Below, piece by piece: positions 37,856 through 51,100 of a stretch of 64,000 nt of DNA (position 1 is the first letter of the stretch; every line of letters begins with the position of its first letter). The notes beneath the pieces are model-generated. The model searched no databases. It saw nothing but the letters and a program-made list of their open reading frames with translations, and was not told the DNA's origin. Source of the DNA: Chamaea fasciata (lineage: Eukaryota; Chordata; Aves; Passeriformes; Sylviidae); contig JARCOQ010000008.1 in assembly GCA_029207755.1 (NCBI GenBank), positions 31,966,521-32,030,520 of the forward strand, in the 5' to 3' direction. The translations under genes and the position numbers were made by a program.

Positions 37856-40800
37856 GTCCACCAGTTTCAAATGATGCAGGTGAACAAACATGAGGAGAAA
37901 GGTGAGAAAAGAAAATGGATCTGTTTGTGCGAAAAACCTACATAAGAACCAAGAAGAAAAGAGGAGCCAGAAACAAATTTATCTGGAGCACTGGAAAAAA
38001 TGCAGGCCATTCTCATAGAAAATTCTGCTCATGAAGTGTGTTTTCTTATTATCATATATATAATTTCATAGTATGGCTACTGGGTGCTGAATAAAACAAT
38101 ATCAGAATACAAAAGCCAAGGTTATCATCTTTAGCATTTGATACGTCAATACAAATAATTGTAATGTTGAAATTTCATTTTAAGTGAAACCCACTTCTAT
38201 CTGCAAAGTTACATGCTCTACCTTTGCTATCAGTATATCTGTAAAATTGCTATCCAGGAGCTGACAACTTATCTATAAAACTTGCTGTGAAGGACTTTCC
38301 TGGTTTCTACTGTAAATGGAGTTTGATCACTTTGCTGCATATAGAGCTTAAAAGGAGGGGATTTTAAAACACAATGAAACATACAAAATACTCACTGTAC
38401 TCCATCTCTGGAACATGAAGTATCTAAGGGATTCAACCAAATGCTCCCAAAAGAAGACAAATCTCAAAAAGTTTCTTAAAAGAATCAAAAAAGTTTCTTC
38501 CTTTTTCTGACCAGATTGCCTTTAAATTACGCTGCAAAACCCTTCTGAAAGGTTGTTCTTGGAAAGCAGATGATAAAGCCTGCCATAAGACAGATGATTA
38601 TCAAGAACTTTAATGGATTTGAGCACTGGGCTACAGCAGAGCTACAAAAGAATCCCTTGACCTCAGTGTGTGTTTCTGTTCTGGCACAAAGCACCAAAGT
38701 CTACAGTGCACTTTCAATGTTGCTTTGATAATGTGGAAGACCAACCCTCTACCTAGCCAGAGACTTTTCAAAACCCTTTTAAGTCTCTGAAGGCATTTGC
38801 TCTGTCTACAAGGTTCCCATTTAACACTGGATGAATCCATTTAGAGCAACTGACCTGGACCTCTAATGAAAATTTGACAAATATTAGTTGCAAGTCCTTC
38901 TTCAGAGTTTCAAGAATTCTGGCTACATTTATCTTCATAATCTTTGTCCAGCCCCGAATTTCACTTGAAATTCTCCAAATACACAACAGGGGTCAATGCA
39001 CAGTTAGGTAATTTGTTTCCAGGAAATATGAATCTTTCTACTGTGGATTCTAACCGCAGCCTGCCTCAGGGATTTAACTCCTCACACAACTTCAGTAGGA
39101 AGGCAGTACCAATAACTCCCAGGTGTATTTTGGATTGCTGTGACCAATTCTCCTGTTATCAAGTATTTGGTCTCTAGAGAACCCACACGAAACTTCAGGT
39201 CTAATCAGATCGTTAAAATCTATTTTATTCTTACCAGTGATGTTATTTTGATGAAAAAATCTGCTGGAAGTGATGCCCCTGATGTCGAAACTCATCAGCC
39301 TTTTATTATACAATGAATCTGGCCTTCTAGCTCAGTGACATATGAAATATAACATTTGAAACCATAAAATTTCCAGTCCAATAAAACAATTCCTTCAGAT
39401 GAACTGCCCAGGCTTCCATGTACTCCCTGAATTTCAGTGCTTTGGACCAGAAGTGTTTGATTCACTTATGTTGCTAAGGATGAAATGCCTGCTGGAAACC
39501 CACTATGAAAAATAAGCATATTCACACATAGAAATATCTGTAACAAAAAAAAAAAAAGAAATCCTCTTTCTTTTTATTGAAAGCTGAGTGTAAATTTAAG
39601 AAGACTTGAAACTTTCTCAGTCACTTCTCATCAGCCTATTTAAGCTGAGGCTGTGTTTTGTGTGAAGCTTGAGTATATCATTAGCAAAAAGCTTATTCCA
39701 TTCTGACTTGCTCTTCTAGCATAATTTCACCCATTCGGGGTAACAGAAAAGGAAACTGGACCCAGAAGAATCATTATTGTGCAAATTTCAAACTGGAGTT
39801 TGATAAATCACCGAAGTGTTGCTGTCTGAGAAAATAGCACATTCAGTCTTTCCCTTCTGCCTCGGCAGAGGTTCATACCAACACTGAAGAATGATATGAT
39901 TAATTACAACTGAATTTCCTGTTCATTACAGATATATTCCCAAAAAGAAAACAGCCTGTTAATTTGTGTATACCCAAAACCAGTGTTGCTGCATACCCAA
40001 GTATTCCCATGTGAAGCTCTCTGCAAGAATGAATTCTTCAGTAATTAGCATTTGTTTACTCGTGCCATGGATTTTTGACTTTTCCCTTGAAGCTGTTTAT
40101 CAATGAAAATTCTGAATGCATTGTAATTAATATAATCACACTTTTCCAGGAGAAGTAGCTGCTAATTTGAAACAGCACTTGAAATATGAAATATTGAACT
40201 TTTAAACAAATGCTTTGTTCCTCTCATGATGTCAAATTATTACATTCTGTATGTAAAGGTGTCATCTGTAACTGTCTTGTAAGTTTTTGGGCCATTGTGA
40301 CAATGGGGAAATTCAAGACAAATAATGACACTTCTACTCCCTTGAGGGGAACAGAATTCTTTTTCTTTGTAAAATGAAGGTGCCTTTTTTTTATGTTTAC
40401 ACGGGAACAATACTGTCAGGAGCTTGACACATCATCTGTGCATTCAATAAAGGAATTTTATTTATAGGAATACCTGAAGACCTTGCTGTACCTGTCTGAG
40501 CTGGGGAGTCTGTTATGACATGAAGGGGAAGTCAACCTTTTCATCATGTCCTTCCTCTTACTGGGTACTTTAGCATTTTCCACCTCATGTGTCTTCCAAA
40601 ACACAACTACTTTATTGCAAAGGGATTGAGGGGAGAGCTCTGAGGATGACTGGACTTCATAGGGATGCTCATGGGTCCTCAGGTCTGCTGTCTGTGGGGG
40701 TGGGAGCACTGGCAGCATCTCTGCTGCCACGACCATGTTGGGCTTCCTCACTGACACTACATGTAGCAAAGGTTAGGGCGTAACATTTTAAAAGAACTTC

Positions 40801-41334
40801 CAAAATGGTTTAAATGTATTTTGAAAACCAATATTGCAATATAATGACTGCTTCACATGGAAATGGCAATGTGTTCCTGAGATATAAGTATATGAGGAGG
40901 GAAATTGAATGTAACTGGGCATTGTTGCTTTCTTTCAACTGAGCAAATCTGAAGAGCCAGCAAAATACTCAAATTGGTTTAGATCAGCAACTGACAATTA
41001 AAAACCTACCAACTGGTATTTTACACATTTTTTGATTCATCCCCAGGAGTCTCTCACTGTTAGAAGATGATGAACCACAATTGTCTCACATGACACCTAC
41101 CTAGAAGACTGTTATTAGTATCTTGTTTACTGGTTAACTGGGCAGGACCACTATCAGTTTACTTGTTTGAGTGACAACTACGGAAACACGTGCTTTTCCT
41201 GCTGCATAAAAACCATTTTCCCTGCTTAATCATAGCCTTTCTACTATACATTCAGCTCTAAGTCTGTTTGATAAAGCCCAGTAGAATAAATGCATTAAAA
41301 TACAGCTAAAAACCACAGTGAACTTTGTTTTCTG

Positions 41335-41442
41335 GGGAAACAAGGGGGGAATGGCCTTAAGCTGAGGGAGAGTGGATTTAGGAATTAGTAAGAAATTCTT
41401 TACTACAAGGGTGGCGAGGCTATGGAACAAGTTAGCGTGAGA
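41335..41442 (+). mobile_element. CR1 LINE fragment
   Basis: It contains GGCCTTAAGCTGAGGGAGAG, then GGAATTAGTAAGAAATTCTT, then AAGGGTGGCGAGGCTATGGA. This follows the CR1 pattern 'ggcctcaagttg..agggga..ggttggatattaggaagaaattctttac..agggtggtgaggcactggaacaggttg'. The match decays after the GGAACAAGTTAG position, so the rest of the 3' end is lost. Confidence 0.78.
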
Positions 41443-43009
41443 AGCTTAGAGTTTCAGCAAGGAAAAAAGTCAGTATCTTTCTATAGGAACTTTTGGATCA
41501 GAAAAATGCCAGAAGCTCTGTCAAGGAATTTTAAAAGCATCTGACAACCTCCATAACCACTATGTTCTGTCAGAGACTCAGATTTGGTGTCTGTGGGAGG
41601 AGTAAAATATTAATACCCTCAAAAGCCACTAGAACTATATATTACAGGACCCAATAACAAATAAAATATCAAAATTTAGCAACTAGTCCTCAGCCACAAC
41701 CACCAATTACACTGATGAACAACAAGGATGCTCTGGAGTCTTTTAATGAAAAAAATCCAAAACTATGGAAATAGCTGTTTTGGTTTATGTTTTGAATTTA
41801 AAAAATTTAGATTTAAAAAATTGAAACATGTCACATAATTCAAAGTAAAAGTTTTGAGGATTTTTTTGGGATGGAGGCAAAGTAATTATTTCAGCATGAG
41901 GAAAAATAATTTTGAACAATCTTAGGTGAGGTTTTCTCTGCTGGGCAATATCTGGTAACAAAAAATAAGCCCTTTATGCACAGCATGAGAGGCATGAATT
42001 TCTGTTTGCAGGGCTAGTGACAGAATGCCCTCAGAGCCTTACACTGCACAGTTCTTGTTATTCCGTTGCTGTCGTGGAGCCAGGTTATGGCTGAGTTCTC
42101 AGAGAGGGAAGAGTTTCAGGATCTTTCCTTCAGGTAACACAGCCAGAGTTTATTTGTCTGGATTTGGGACTGAAAGGGCTGTACAAGTCAATGAAGCATG
42201 CAAACATTTTCCTACTGCCCCCAAAAGAAATGTGTTTTGACATGATACCTCAGTTTGCACTTGCTGGGTTGGCAGTACCAGTGAAATGGAAGAGATTCTG
42301 GCAAAAATGGAAATCAGACTTTATCTTTTTTATGACATTTTTTACAGCAGTCTCTATCTGCAAAGGGAACTTGCTAAAGGTGAATCTTTCTTGCTCAGTT
42401 GGTTCCTTATATCGGTGAAACACTGCTCTAATACAAACTTTAGACTTCTGTTTTGTCCTCCATTGCCTATTATATATTTTTACATGTACTGAGATTAAAA
42501 ATTAGTACATGCCAAGAGTGGATGGTACCACTCTTCTACAGCAAAGGCAACTTTATTTTCAATAACAGCTTTAAGGTCCTCCGAACAGACACCTGTTTGC
42601 TGTTCCTTGTGGTTTAGTTTATCACAACAATTATTCTGCTGTTTAAATTTTATTCTGAATTTCACTGATTCAAGGCCAGATGACAGAGTTACAGTATGTC
42701 AGTATTATTCCCACTGAAAGTGTCATGCACAACAGCCCTTATGCTAAGCCTCTGTATGTAACCCACCGTTCTTGGAGGCTGAAATGATCTCTCATAACCA
42801 GATCCCAAGGCCCTCCAGGCAAACACTGCATTGACCCACCATGTAATGCTATGTGCTCATCTCATGCATCTGATGAAATCTGGCTATCCAGGAGCTAAGT
42901 GAAGGCTAAAGCTGACATGAGGGGGCAAACAAACAAAGTAATGACAATCAAACGTCTTTTTTGCAAGAACTGAGAACAATAAAATCCAGTGTAAGATAGA
43001 ATTTAGTAC

Positions 43010-43088
43010 CTATCACATGACTCTGACATGTAGTCCTTGTCATGGCGTCCTCCTCTTCTTCTTGCAGGTTTTCTGTGACTACTTTAGC
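43010..43088 (-). CDS. NCKAP5: NCKAP5 small acidic exon (79 nt)
   Basis: A 26-codon exon plus one nucleotide. The acceptor CTGTGTACAG precedes base 43088 and the donor GTACTA follows base 43010. It encodes AKVVTENLQEEEEDAMT, then RTTCQSHVI, and ends with the first base of a split Glu codon completed by the next exon (G|AG), giving SHVI-E-SCCQMRTLDSG. Mammalian NCKAP5 has, as I recall, a similar NLQEDEDDA...SHIIE segment here. It stands alone between introns of 4.1 kb and 18.4 kb and is easy to miss in gene prediction. The donor lacks the usual +4/+5 match, so this exon may sometimes be skipped; skipping would shift the frame. Confidence 0.9.
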
Positions 43089-46000
43089 CTGTACACAGTG
43101 CAACAACAAAAGTGGAGAACATCTGTGACTCTGTATTTGTTGCTTCATAACAACTACAGAATGTTTTGCAGAAATAAATCACAGTAAAGTTACATGGCAG
43201 CTAAGGGTGGAATATATAACCTGTCATTCTATGAACGATATCTGACGATAACAACTTTAATTTCATTCAAAATCAAAATATGCAGCAATGAAAAATACCC
43301 TTGGAAGAAGCACTTCTTCAAAATAAAAAACTAATATACGGTGTGGTATCTCTCTAGTTCAGTTTGCAAACACTGAACTTTGGTGTTTTTATTTCCACCT
43401 CTGTTTAGAAGCATTTATTAGCTAGACAGAGAGAAAAAAAATCATTTAAGAACGCAGTGCATTCTAAGAGCCTGTATGTGATATTCAAGTTTGTGTTATT
43501 CAAATCCCTCAGATATTATAGGTTTTTTCAAAGATGTATCTTTGCCCTGTAATTCTGCACTCCTATTTCCCAGGTGCACAGATAATCTGAGTCGCTCCCT
43601 AGCACACAGTGAAATCCCTCTCCATCACGTGCCATCAGTGGCCACAATTCAGTTCCGAGGACATATTTTTCTGCCATGCTACATAAATCAAATAGGAATA
43701 AAGATACTTCCAGGGTGATGAGAGAAGAAAAGGCAGCACCACAGAAAAAAATTGCTTTCAGTATCTCAGGGATCTTAAATTATTTGCTAATCACTCTCTG
43801 CTGTTTTAAACTGCTTACAGCACGCTCACAATAAGAAGACCACATTTTGTAATCTAAACCACTGGAATTTATCATCATTTGCATGACATATCTTCCATCA
43901 CAGTGTAAATCCTGCTTGCTGAAGCCCTGTTGACCTCTTGTGAGCAGCCCAAGCATGACACCAAAGACTTGCTCTCTAGATTTTTAAAAGTGCCTTTATC
44001 CTCTCTTAATCCTAAGGGATTTGATGACATCTTTTCTTTCTTACGAAGTGCCTCTCTTCAGGCTATGGAAAATGAGGAGGCGAGTGTTCACTTGGCATCC
44101 AGCTCCAGGTGGAAGAGTTTCTCACATTTGCAGAGTGCCTGGCCAAGTGCTGCTGTGACATTTCACAATATTGCAATAGATCCCTGGGTGTTCCCCAAAC
44201 ACACAGACTGCGCACACGGAGTGAGTGCCACACAAAACTACCGGTGTCTTGGGTTTGGTGCCACATTTCCACCTCACAAAGTGAAGCTCGTGGCTGTTTT
44301 AAATCACACAGGGCTGTAATAAAATCACAAAGATGAAATGAAGCAGCGCAGCACAAAAATGATCGTATCTCACTTTAAGCTCCAGCCAAGGACATGAAAA
44401 AGTACTGGAGAACGTGGAATATCCTTGGTGTAGGGCTAAAGTGTTAAGTATTTCTGCTGGCTGGCCTCTAGAGCAAAGTGCTTTTTTGATGAACACTAAC
44501 GGGAAGTGTCTCCCTCTGAAGGTGAATGCACAAGGCCACCATTGGTGGAACATTGCTTTTTCCATAAATTCAGTGGCAGTCCAGCAATAACATTCTTTGC
44601 ATGAACAGAAATTGGAGGTGAACGGTGCATATGTTATGGCATAATAGTGCCTCAAGCCTTTACCTGGCACATCATAGAAAAAGTGATTTAATCATCAAAA
44701 ATTAAATAGCTTTTAAAGGGAAAAAATCTTGCTAGAAAATTTATGTTAGCAACTGTTCTGGCCAGGATTTAAAGCAGCAGTATATATCTGATAAGCAGTT
44801 TGGAAACACAGCAGCTTCCGCACTGAACCGTATGACTGAGTGCACTTTGCATTGTTCAGAAAAGAAGAGAAATCTTCCTGGTTTAGGGCTTTTCAAAAGA
44901 TTTATGCTGTTTCCTCCAAAAGCATTAATTTTGTCTCTTTATGAGCAAAAAAAAAAAAAAAAAAATGCACAACAGGCCGTTCTACTGCATGGGACTGTTC
45001 TCAGTCACAGTTATCTCCCAGCCCTTTGCAATCTGCTTCAAAGCAAGCAGACACCAAAGAATAACTGGAAATGACAGTAATTAGATTCATGAACTTTGAA
45101 TTTAAAGACTTTGCATTGTTTTTCTTTTAAAAGTTTGGAGGACAAGATGAAACACCACATATTGAGGAATCTTAAGGTATATCTCTTTCATAAGTTAGCA
45201 TTAATAACTGTAAGCACACTTCAAATCTCGTTATTCTAGATGTCATCAGTCTTTTGGCACTAGATATTTCTTTCAGGAATTAAGTGCCACAGTAAACACA
45301 ATATGAAACTCAAAAAAATGAAACATATAAATGTAACCTTATCTTCAAAAACCATACAAAAATACTTTGTTTCCCTGCTAACAAAAGACTGTATGGTGTA
45401 GCAGAAGTAATGCCTTTTCACCATGACTAACATGTCCTTAAAAACTAAACAGTATAATTAGCATTTCTCCATTATTTACATACATTAAGGACAGTCTTTG
45501 TAGTTCCTTCATAAAATGAAGTGTGTTTCTTTAAGATATACTTAAAAGACTTATTACTGCAGCATTTAGAAAGACTTCACCAAATGACAGACAAAAAGCA
45601 CAGCAAATTATTGCAGCATTAGAAAATAATAAGTTAGAAAGAAATTGTAGGAGCAATGTGTAGAGTTTTTTGTACTTCTGTACAGTGAAGATATACCCTA
45701 AGCTGTCAGGACCATATTAAATGGGGCATAGTTAAACTGAGTGGCTCTGATAAGGGGCTCTGCTTTGCTATCTAAGTTCTAGATCAGCTGGATTGAATTT
45801 CCTGCATATTGCACATTTCCAGACTTTCATTCTCTCTCCTTCCTTTCAGTGACACTACAAGGACAGCCTTAGATATGCTTATAATTTGTGGTTTTATAAT
45901 GCAGGAGACATCTACATTTTCAAAGAGATGATACCAGAGGAGTCAGGAGGAAAGTTTTCAAACACATTCATTTTGCATATGTTCCCTGTAAGTTTAAAAA

Positions 46001-47236
46001 AATGACCTTGCAGATGTTCTCAGCAAAGATATCTGTATTAAAGTTAAAAAAAAAGGAAAAAAAATTGCCTGAATTTGAAACTGTGTATGGAATGCCTTGA
46101 CCTCAAGCATCCACAACACCAGCCCTAAGCTAAGAGGTTTTCAGCTCTCATTACAAAGCTTTTTGCAATATTCCCAGAGAATTTGTATTTCAGATTTCCC
46201 CAGATGAAATTGTTGTATGTGCTGCACTTCAGTACTCAGTTCTATCAAAACAACAAAAGTAACAGCCTCAGCTTCAGAGTAAATATTATATTTGGCACAA
46301 GCTTCCAGGCTGTTTGTCAAAATTGTGGTTATCGTTAATAATAATTGTAATCATATGGACAAGACAGGTATCTCAGGAATGAGGAAAGAATGCTATAGGG
46401 TTAAAGCATCTCTCTTCTCCTTGTGCTTGACTTTAAAACATCATGGGAAAGGCTCTTGCCAGGCAAGACACTGCTCATTAAATTCTAAGGTTAATTAAAA
46501 GAAGCTTCACCAGGAAGGGCACCCCTTCAGCCTGACTTTAGGTTACAATCCCAGACTCTGTGTGAACACCTCTCAATGCAGTAAAGTTAGTCCAGAACCA
46601 GACTCTAGCAGCTAAAAGAAAACAGGCTAATTTTTCTTTTACATTAAAACATTCCTCCTCTCTGAGTATATGAAATTATCAGGTACTGGTAGAACCTTAT
46701 TGAAATATAAAACTAACTACAGGCCATTAACAGGGAGATTTTTAATGGCAAAAGTGAGACAGGTCCAATGTATGTTTTTGCGTTCGAACATTCCCTCTTA
46801 AGTGACAAGTATTCCCAAATGTGGTCAAATAATTTGCCTTTTCGACATCAGCAGTGCACTTTTTAGGCTTAATAACTCCTATAATGTTCAGAGGAATATT
46901 CTTTGCTGGTATGCAATTTTCAGGGAAAGGGGAAAAAATAATAATAAAAAAATGGTCCTATTATTTCATTCTACTACAGTACGACTGTCATTGTGCATGT
47001 ATCTTCACTGGAACTGAATTGCCAGCAGAAGCAGTAGAATCTTCATGACTATCTGTATAATGTGGCCTTATAGCCAAGCTGCCCACTTTTGCATTAATTC
47101 ACAATCCTCTAGCTACACAAAATCTTTCTATCTTATATATAAACACTTATTATCCTGTTTGCCTGCAATGGCAGTAAGAAACACATCCAGAAGTTAAAAA
47201 GAAGGTAATAATATTTCCATGTACTGAAGCACTTAC
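43089..47236 (-). other. NCKAP5 intron, 4.1 kb
   Basis: Mostly AT-rich and featureless. A 19-A run lies at 44947-44965, with no recognisable retrocopy next to it. Short ORFs around 44.0-44.7 kb overlap on both strands and show no splice structure that fits the gene. Confidence 0.85.
44947..44965. repeat. Poly(A) run, 19 A
   Basis: A pure A run in the 4.1-kb intron. The sequence 5' of it shows no recognisable retrotransposed gene copy. Confidence 0.95.
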
Positions 47237-47414
47237 CAGGGTCTGATTCTGCATTTCCATATCAGCTTTTGTGTTGCTGTTTTTCCTGTGGTTTCCTTGA
47301 GAGCTGATAGAGTTGCCGTGAAGAGAGGAGCCCTGGGAGCTGCCCTTCGACACACTCCTGTAGGAAACATTATTTGATCCACTTTCTGTCTGCTGAGCTG
47401 CTTTCTTATCAACT
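47237..47414 (-). CDS. NCKAP5: NCKAP5 exon (178 nt)
   Basis: The acceptor CTACCTGCAG lies just before base 47414 and the donor GTAAGT just after 47237. The exon enters with one nucleotide, completing the Arg codon split from the giant exon (AG|A), and leaves in phase 0. The joined peptide reads ELLNR-VDKKAAQQTESGSN, which matches mammalian NCKAP5 as I recall it. The remainder is Ser/Asn-rich (KGSSQGSSLHGNSISSQGN) and ends KADMEMQNQTL. The phase 2 to phase 1 codon split and the conserved VDKKAA junction make the boundary very secure. Confidence 0.95.
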
Positions 47415-48121
47415 CTGCAGGTAGAGAGTGATTCCTCTGATAAATTGCATTGCCCTTCTTCAATCACTCTACTTTCCCATTCCTTTAATGCTTAAAGTAA
47501 CCCCTCTGTATCTTTCTGTCTCTAGACCTTTGAGTGATAAATGTTTCTAACTAGCCTTGATCAAACCTGTCACTTGCAATTTCAGGTAGTATATCAATTT
47601 AGCCTTTCACACGTGATGATTTATATGATATTTGGGACTGCTGTGGGGCAAATGTGAACACACAATATACCAACTTCCAAGTTCTTCTGTGACCAAAGGT
47701 TGTGACAGCTGGAAAAGTAATTAATTCTGACAAGTTACCAAATATGTGTTTTCTGGTTACAATACAGGAAGATGGAATACATTGAAACATGTACCTAATT
47801 ACCCTCTACCTTTACACACCATCTGCCTAGATTCTTGATTTCTGGAATAATTTGAATTATCAGCTGGAATGTAACTTGCCTATCTTTAATTTCAAAGACC
47901 AATGGTTTGGTTAACAAAGTAAAATTAACAATATTATCATCTCATTGGTAATGGTTTTTGGGGGTTTTTTAGCCCTGTAGAAATTCAAGTCCCAACTGTG
48001 CACCTACTGTTCGCTACTGTGCATTCTGAGCACAAAAAGAACATACACTGAACTTCACATCTGGGCATCTGTAAAGCTACATGGACATCAACACATCCCA
48101 AGTTGTGTTCTGGAGTTTTAC
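47415..48121 (-). other. NCKAP5 intron, 707 bp
   Basis: It joins the giant exon (phase 2) to the 178-nt exon. Ordinary AT-rich sequence with a short T/G-rich patch near 47945-47970; nothing else is seen. Confidence 0.9.
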
Positions 48122-51100
48122 CTGTTTAAAAGCTCTCTCATAAAGCTGTCTTTTGGTGAGTAGGCAGCTGCGGTAGAACCTCTGACTTGTTCACACTCAA
48201 CCTCACCAGGAGGGTCTTGGGAAGGCTTCATCATTTTGCCCTCCATTGATAAAATGTCACCATTGTCTGTTTTCCTGTTAATTTCATTTTCTATTTCACA
48301 GTGTTGTTCAGTTTTCTTCTTTTCTTTTCTTCTCTCTAATTTTGCCTGCTTAATTCCAAATCCTGAAACTTTTGCATCCTTTTTTTCCACCTTAGTTTTA
48401 GGAACATCAGTCTTTCTGCTACTCAGTGCTGGGAGCTTACTCTTTCGGAAGCCAAACCAACTGGCTATAGAAGGCCCAGTCTTTTGTTTAGTCTCCACAG
48501 TGGGGGATTTGGTTTGTCCCTGACCCTTTTGCACATTTTCTTGAATGCATAACATGACTTTCTCCTCTATTGTAGGTTGCAGAGATGGTGAACTCAAAAG
48601 ATCATTAACCTTCTCAGGGGTTTCTGCTAATTTTAAAGACATTTGCTGCCTTCGTGACCTTGTTGCTTCCAGTTTATGAGGACACCTTACTCCGTCAAAG
48701 CTTTGGATGGACAAAATTTGTTTGGAAGGTACAGCAGCCGAGGCTTCTAACTCCAATTCTGCTGACAGAACACTTTTTTTACCTAGAGCTTCATGCTTAA
48801 AGCTTTCAGTGCTTTTCTCACTCTGCGCAGATAGACTGCGTGCATCTTTCTGAGTAAGCGGTTTGCTTCCATCGCATTTTGAAGTGCTGTGAAACTGGTC
48901 TACTTTTTGAGATGATCTGAAGGGCAATTTGCTTGGGCTTCCATGCTGACTATTGCAACTACTCATATTTCCAAGAGAGCCTTGTCTAGGATAAGCATTT
49001 TCTGTGGGTTTAGCAGTATATGAAAGAGCCTCTGGTGTCACTGCTGTCCCAGGAGCAGCCTTGACCTGAAGCCCTTCCATGGCTGAGCTCTGCCTCGTTA
49101 GAGAATTCCCTCTGTCAGAAGTGTTTGTAATAATCTGAGTCCGTACTTTCCCGAGACCTTCTGTCACAGGGGCAGATGGCTTCTCCCCTGTGTGACTGCT
49201 GAAACTCTGACTACGAGCTTTCGCTCCGTTCATGCCCAGAGCGGGCTTCAAGTGTGACTTGTTGCTAGAAGAAACAGACCTCTTAACTAATTTGTTTTCT
49301 AATCCATCTCCTCTGTCTACCACCAAGTCGCAGCTTTCATGTGAACGAGCCGATGCTGTATCCATACAAAGTCCCACAGCACAATTATTTTTCACTTCAG
49401 TATCAGACTTGGAGTCCTTTAATTCTGCATCTGTTGCACCTTTGGTGGTTACACGCACAGACTCACTCTGCTTGTACTTACTGGAACTCACATTACTTTT
49501 GGAAGCTGCATTTATACTGTCTTTTTCCTGCTTCCCTGGTACAGTAGAGCTCTTGCGGAGGAGCTGGGGAGATTTGACAAATAATTTCAGTCCTACAGGG
49601 AGACGGGTTTTCATTCCTCTCTCATTAGAGGTTTGAGAGGCATGTGCAGCATCACTGGTAGGAAACAGCGCTGACGGGAAATTGTTTACCTGAGATAGCA
49701 AAGGCTCACTTGTGCTCGTCGTGTGACATTGAGGAGTCGTGGGGAGAAGGTTTGGCGTCTCTTGTAGCTGATCCAACCCACTGTCACTGGAAATACTGTT
49801 TTTGCTGGGATATGTGTCTTGTGAAGGAGTTGCTTCCAGTGATGGACAACCTAGAGAAAAGGACCTGGCTGCTTGAAAATCTGTGCTGGAATACTCACGA
49901 TTCCTGTGGAGACCCACCTGATTAGGGTTTTTTGGGCAGACTTGCTTTGTGGAAACTTTGGAAAGTCCTTGGCATGCACTGTGGGATTGCTGAGATGTGC
50001 ATTTATTTTGCATAATTCCTTCTGCACTTTCTTGAAGGTAAGATAATTCAATTTTGGCCCCAGAAGATACATTTTTTGCTTGCATTTCATGACTAGATTG
50101 ATTATGAAAGCCAGAGTTCACAGTCCCTTTTAATGGAGATGATTTCAGTATATTTTTTGCTGTTTCAGTGGGACCAGCTCCTCCTAACTTTACTGCTAGA
50201 GGTGGAGAATTAGCATAATTAGGCCGAATCAACAGGGATGTTGACCTGCCTGGAGGAAGGGGTGGGGATGGAGACCTGGCTTCTACAGTAGCTAGATCAC
50301 AATGAAAGTCTCTGGTTGGAGGTTCCCCATAGCTACTGGGCTCTATAAGGTGCTGAGGCAACAGTGGTGATGCTGGACTCTGACTCTTTGGATACTTTGA
50401 CCCATCTCCTCTGCCAGGACGTTTCAAGTCAGGCAGTGGGTGGGCAGGGGCCTTTGGAACCTGAAATTCGACTTTTGAATCAAAATGACGAGGTGGGCTT
50501 TGAGCCTTTTTGAATCTTGAAAGCTTTACAGGTGGCACAGCAGGTGATTTCTCAAGGGCTGTGGGGCCCACTGACAGAGCTACAGGTGCCTCCCCACTCT
50601 CAGTCATCAGAGTTTTTTGGGGAGAAAATTTACCTCTGCTGGGTATTTTAGTTACATTTGGCTTTTGATTGACTCCTGCATGCACAGTGGAGTTTGAACT
50701 GGCCTTGTATGGTACATCATACACTGGCTTCACCAGTTTCTGTCGTGAAGTATTTTGTTGTGCCACTCTTCCGCAGCGTGAAGATTCACCACAGGGCAGG
50801 GGGACAACTGTATTTTTATTCCCTGTATTATCTTCAAGAGTATTTTTCCCAGTTTCATCTTTCTGTCGTTCTAAAGCAGCGTAGTTTCTAGCATTGGGTC
50901 CTGGCTGCAAATCAGCTCTTCCCTGAGGTGTAAGTTCAGTGTATTCTGCACTGGACGTAGTTTGTGGCTGGTTGATTGAAATCTCATTTCTTGTTACAGT
51001 GACAACTCCAGTTTGATGTGAGCTGAATTCAATTGGCTCACCATCCTTGGCATCATATATTACTGTAATGCACTCTTCAGAAGAGGTCTTTTTTATAACC

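Larger units (their letters stand above)
24589..43009 (-). other. NCKAP5 intron, 18.4 kb
   Basis: The largest complete intron in the window. The split Glu codon at its two ends shows that the flanking exons join directly. Contents recognised: a 20-bp tandem duplication at 26061-26100, a T run at 28968-28980, a 17-bp-period duplication at 29479-29509, a 14-bp-period duplication at 37829-37855, an A run at 39545-39557 and a CR1 fragment at about 41335-41442. No other coding or RNA gene is evident. Confidence 0.8.

Noticed and set aside
44947..44965. Poly(A) run as the tail of a processed pseudogene
   Set aside because: The sequence on its 5' side shows no recognisable gene copy or long decayed frame, and no target-site duplication was found.
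49232..49636. 134-codon plus-strand open frame opposite the giant exon (also 48236-48523)
   Set aside because: They lie antisense to a strongly supported exon and reflect its codon use. No independent signal.
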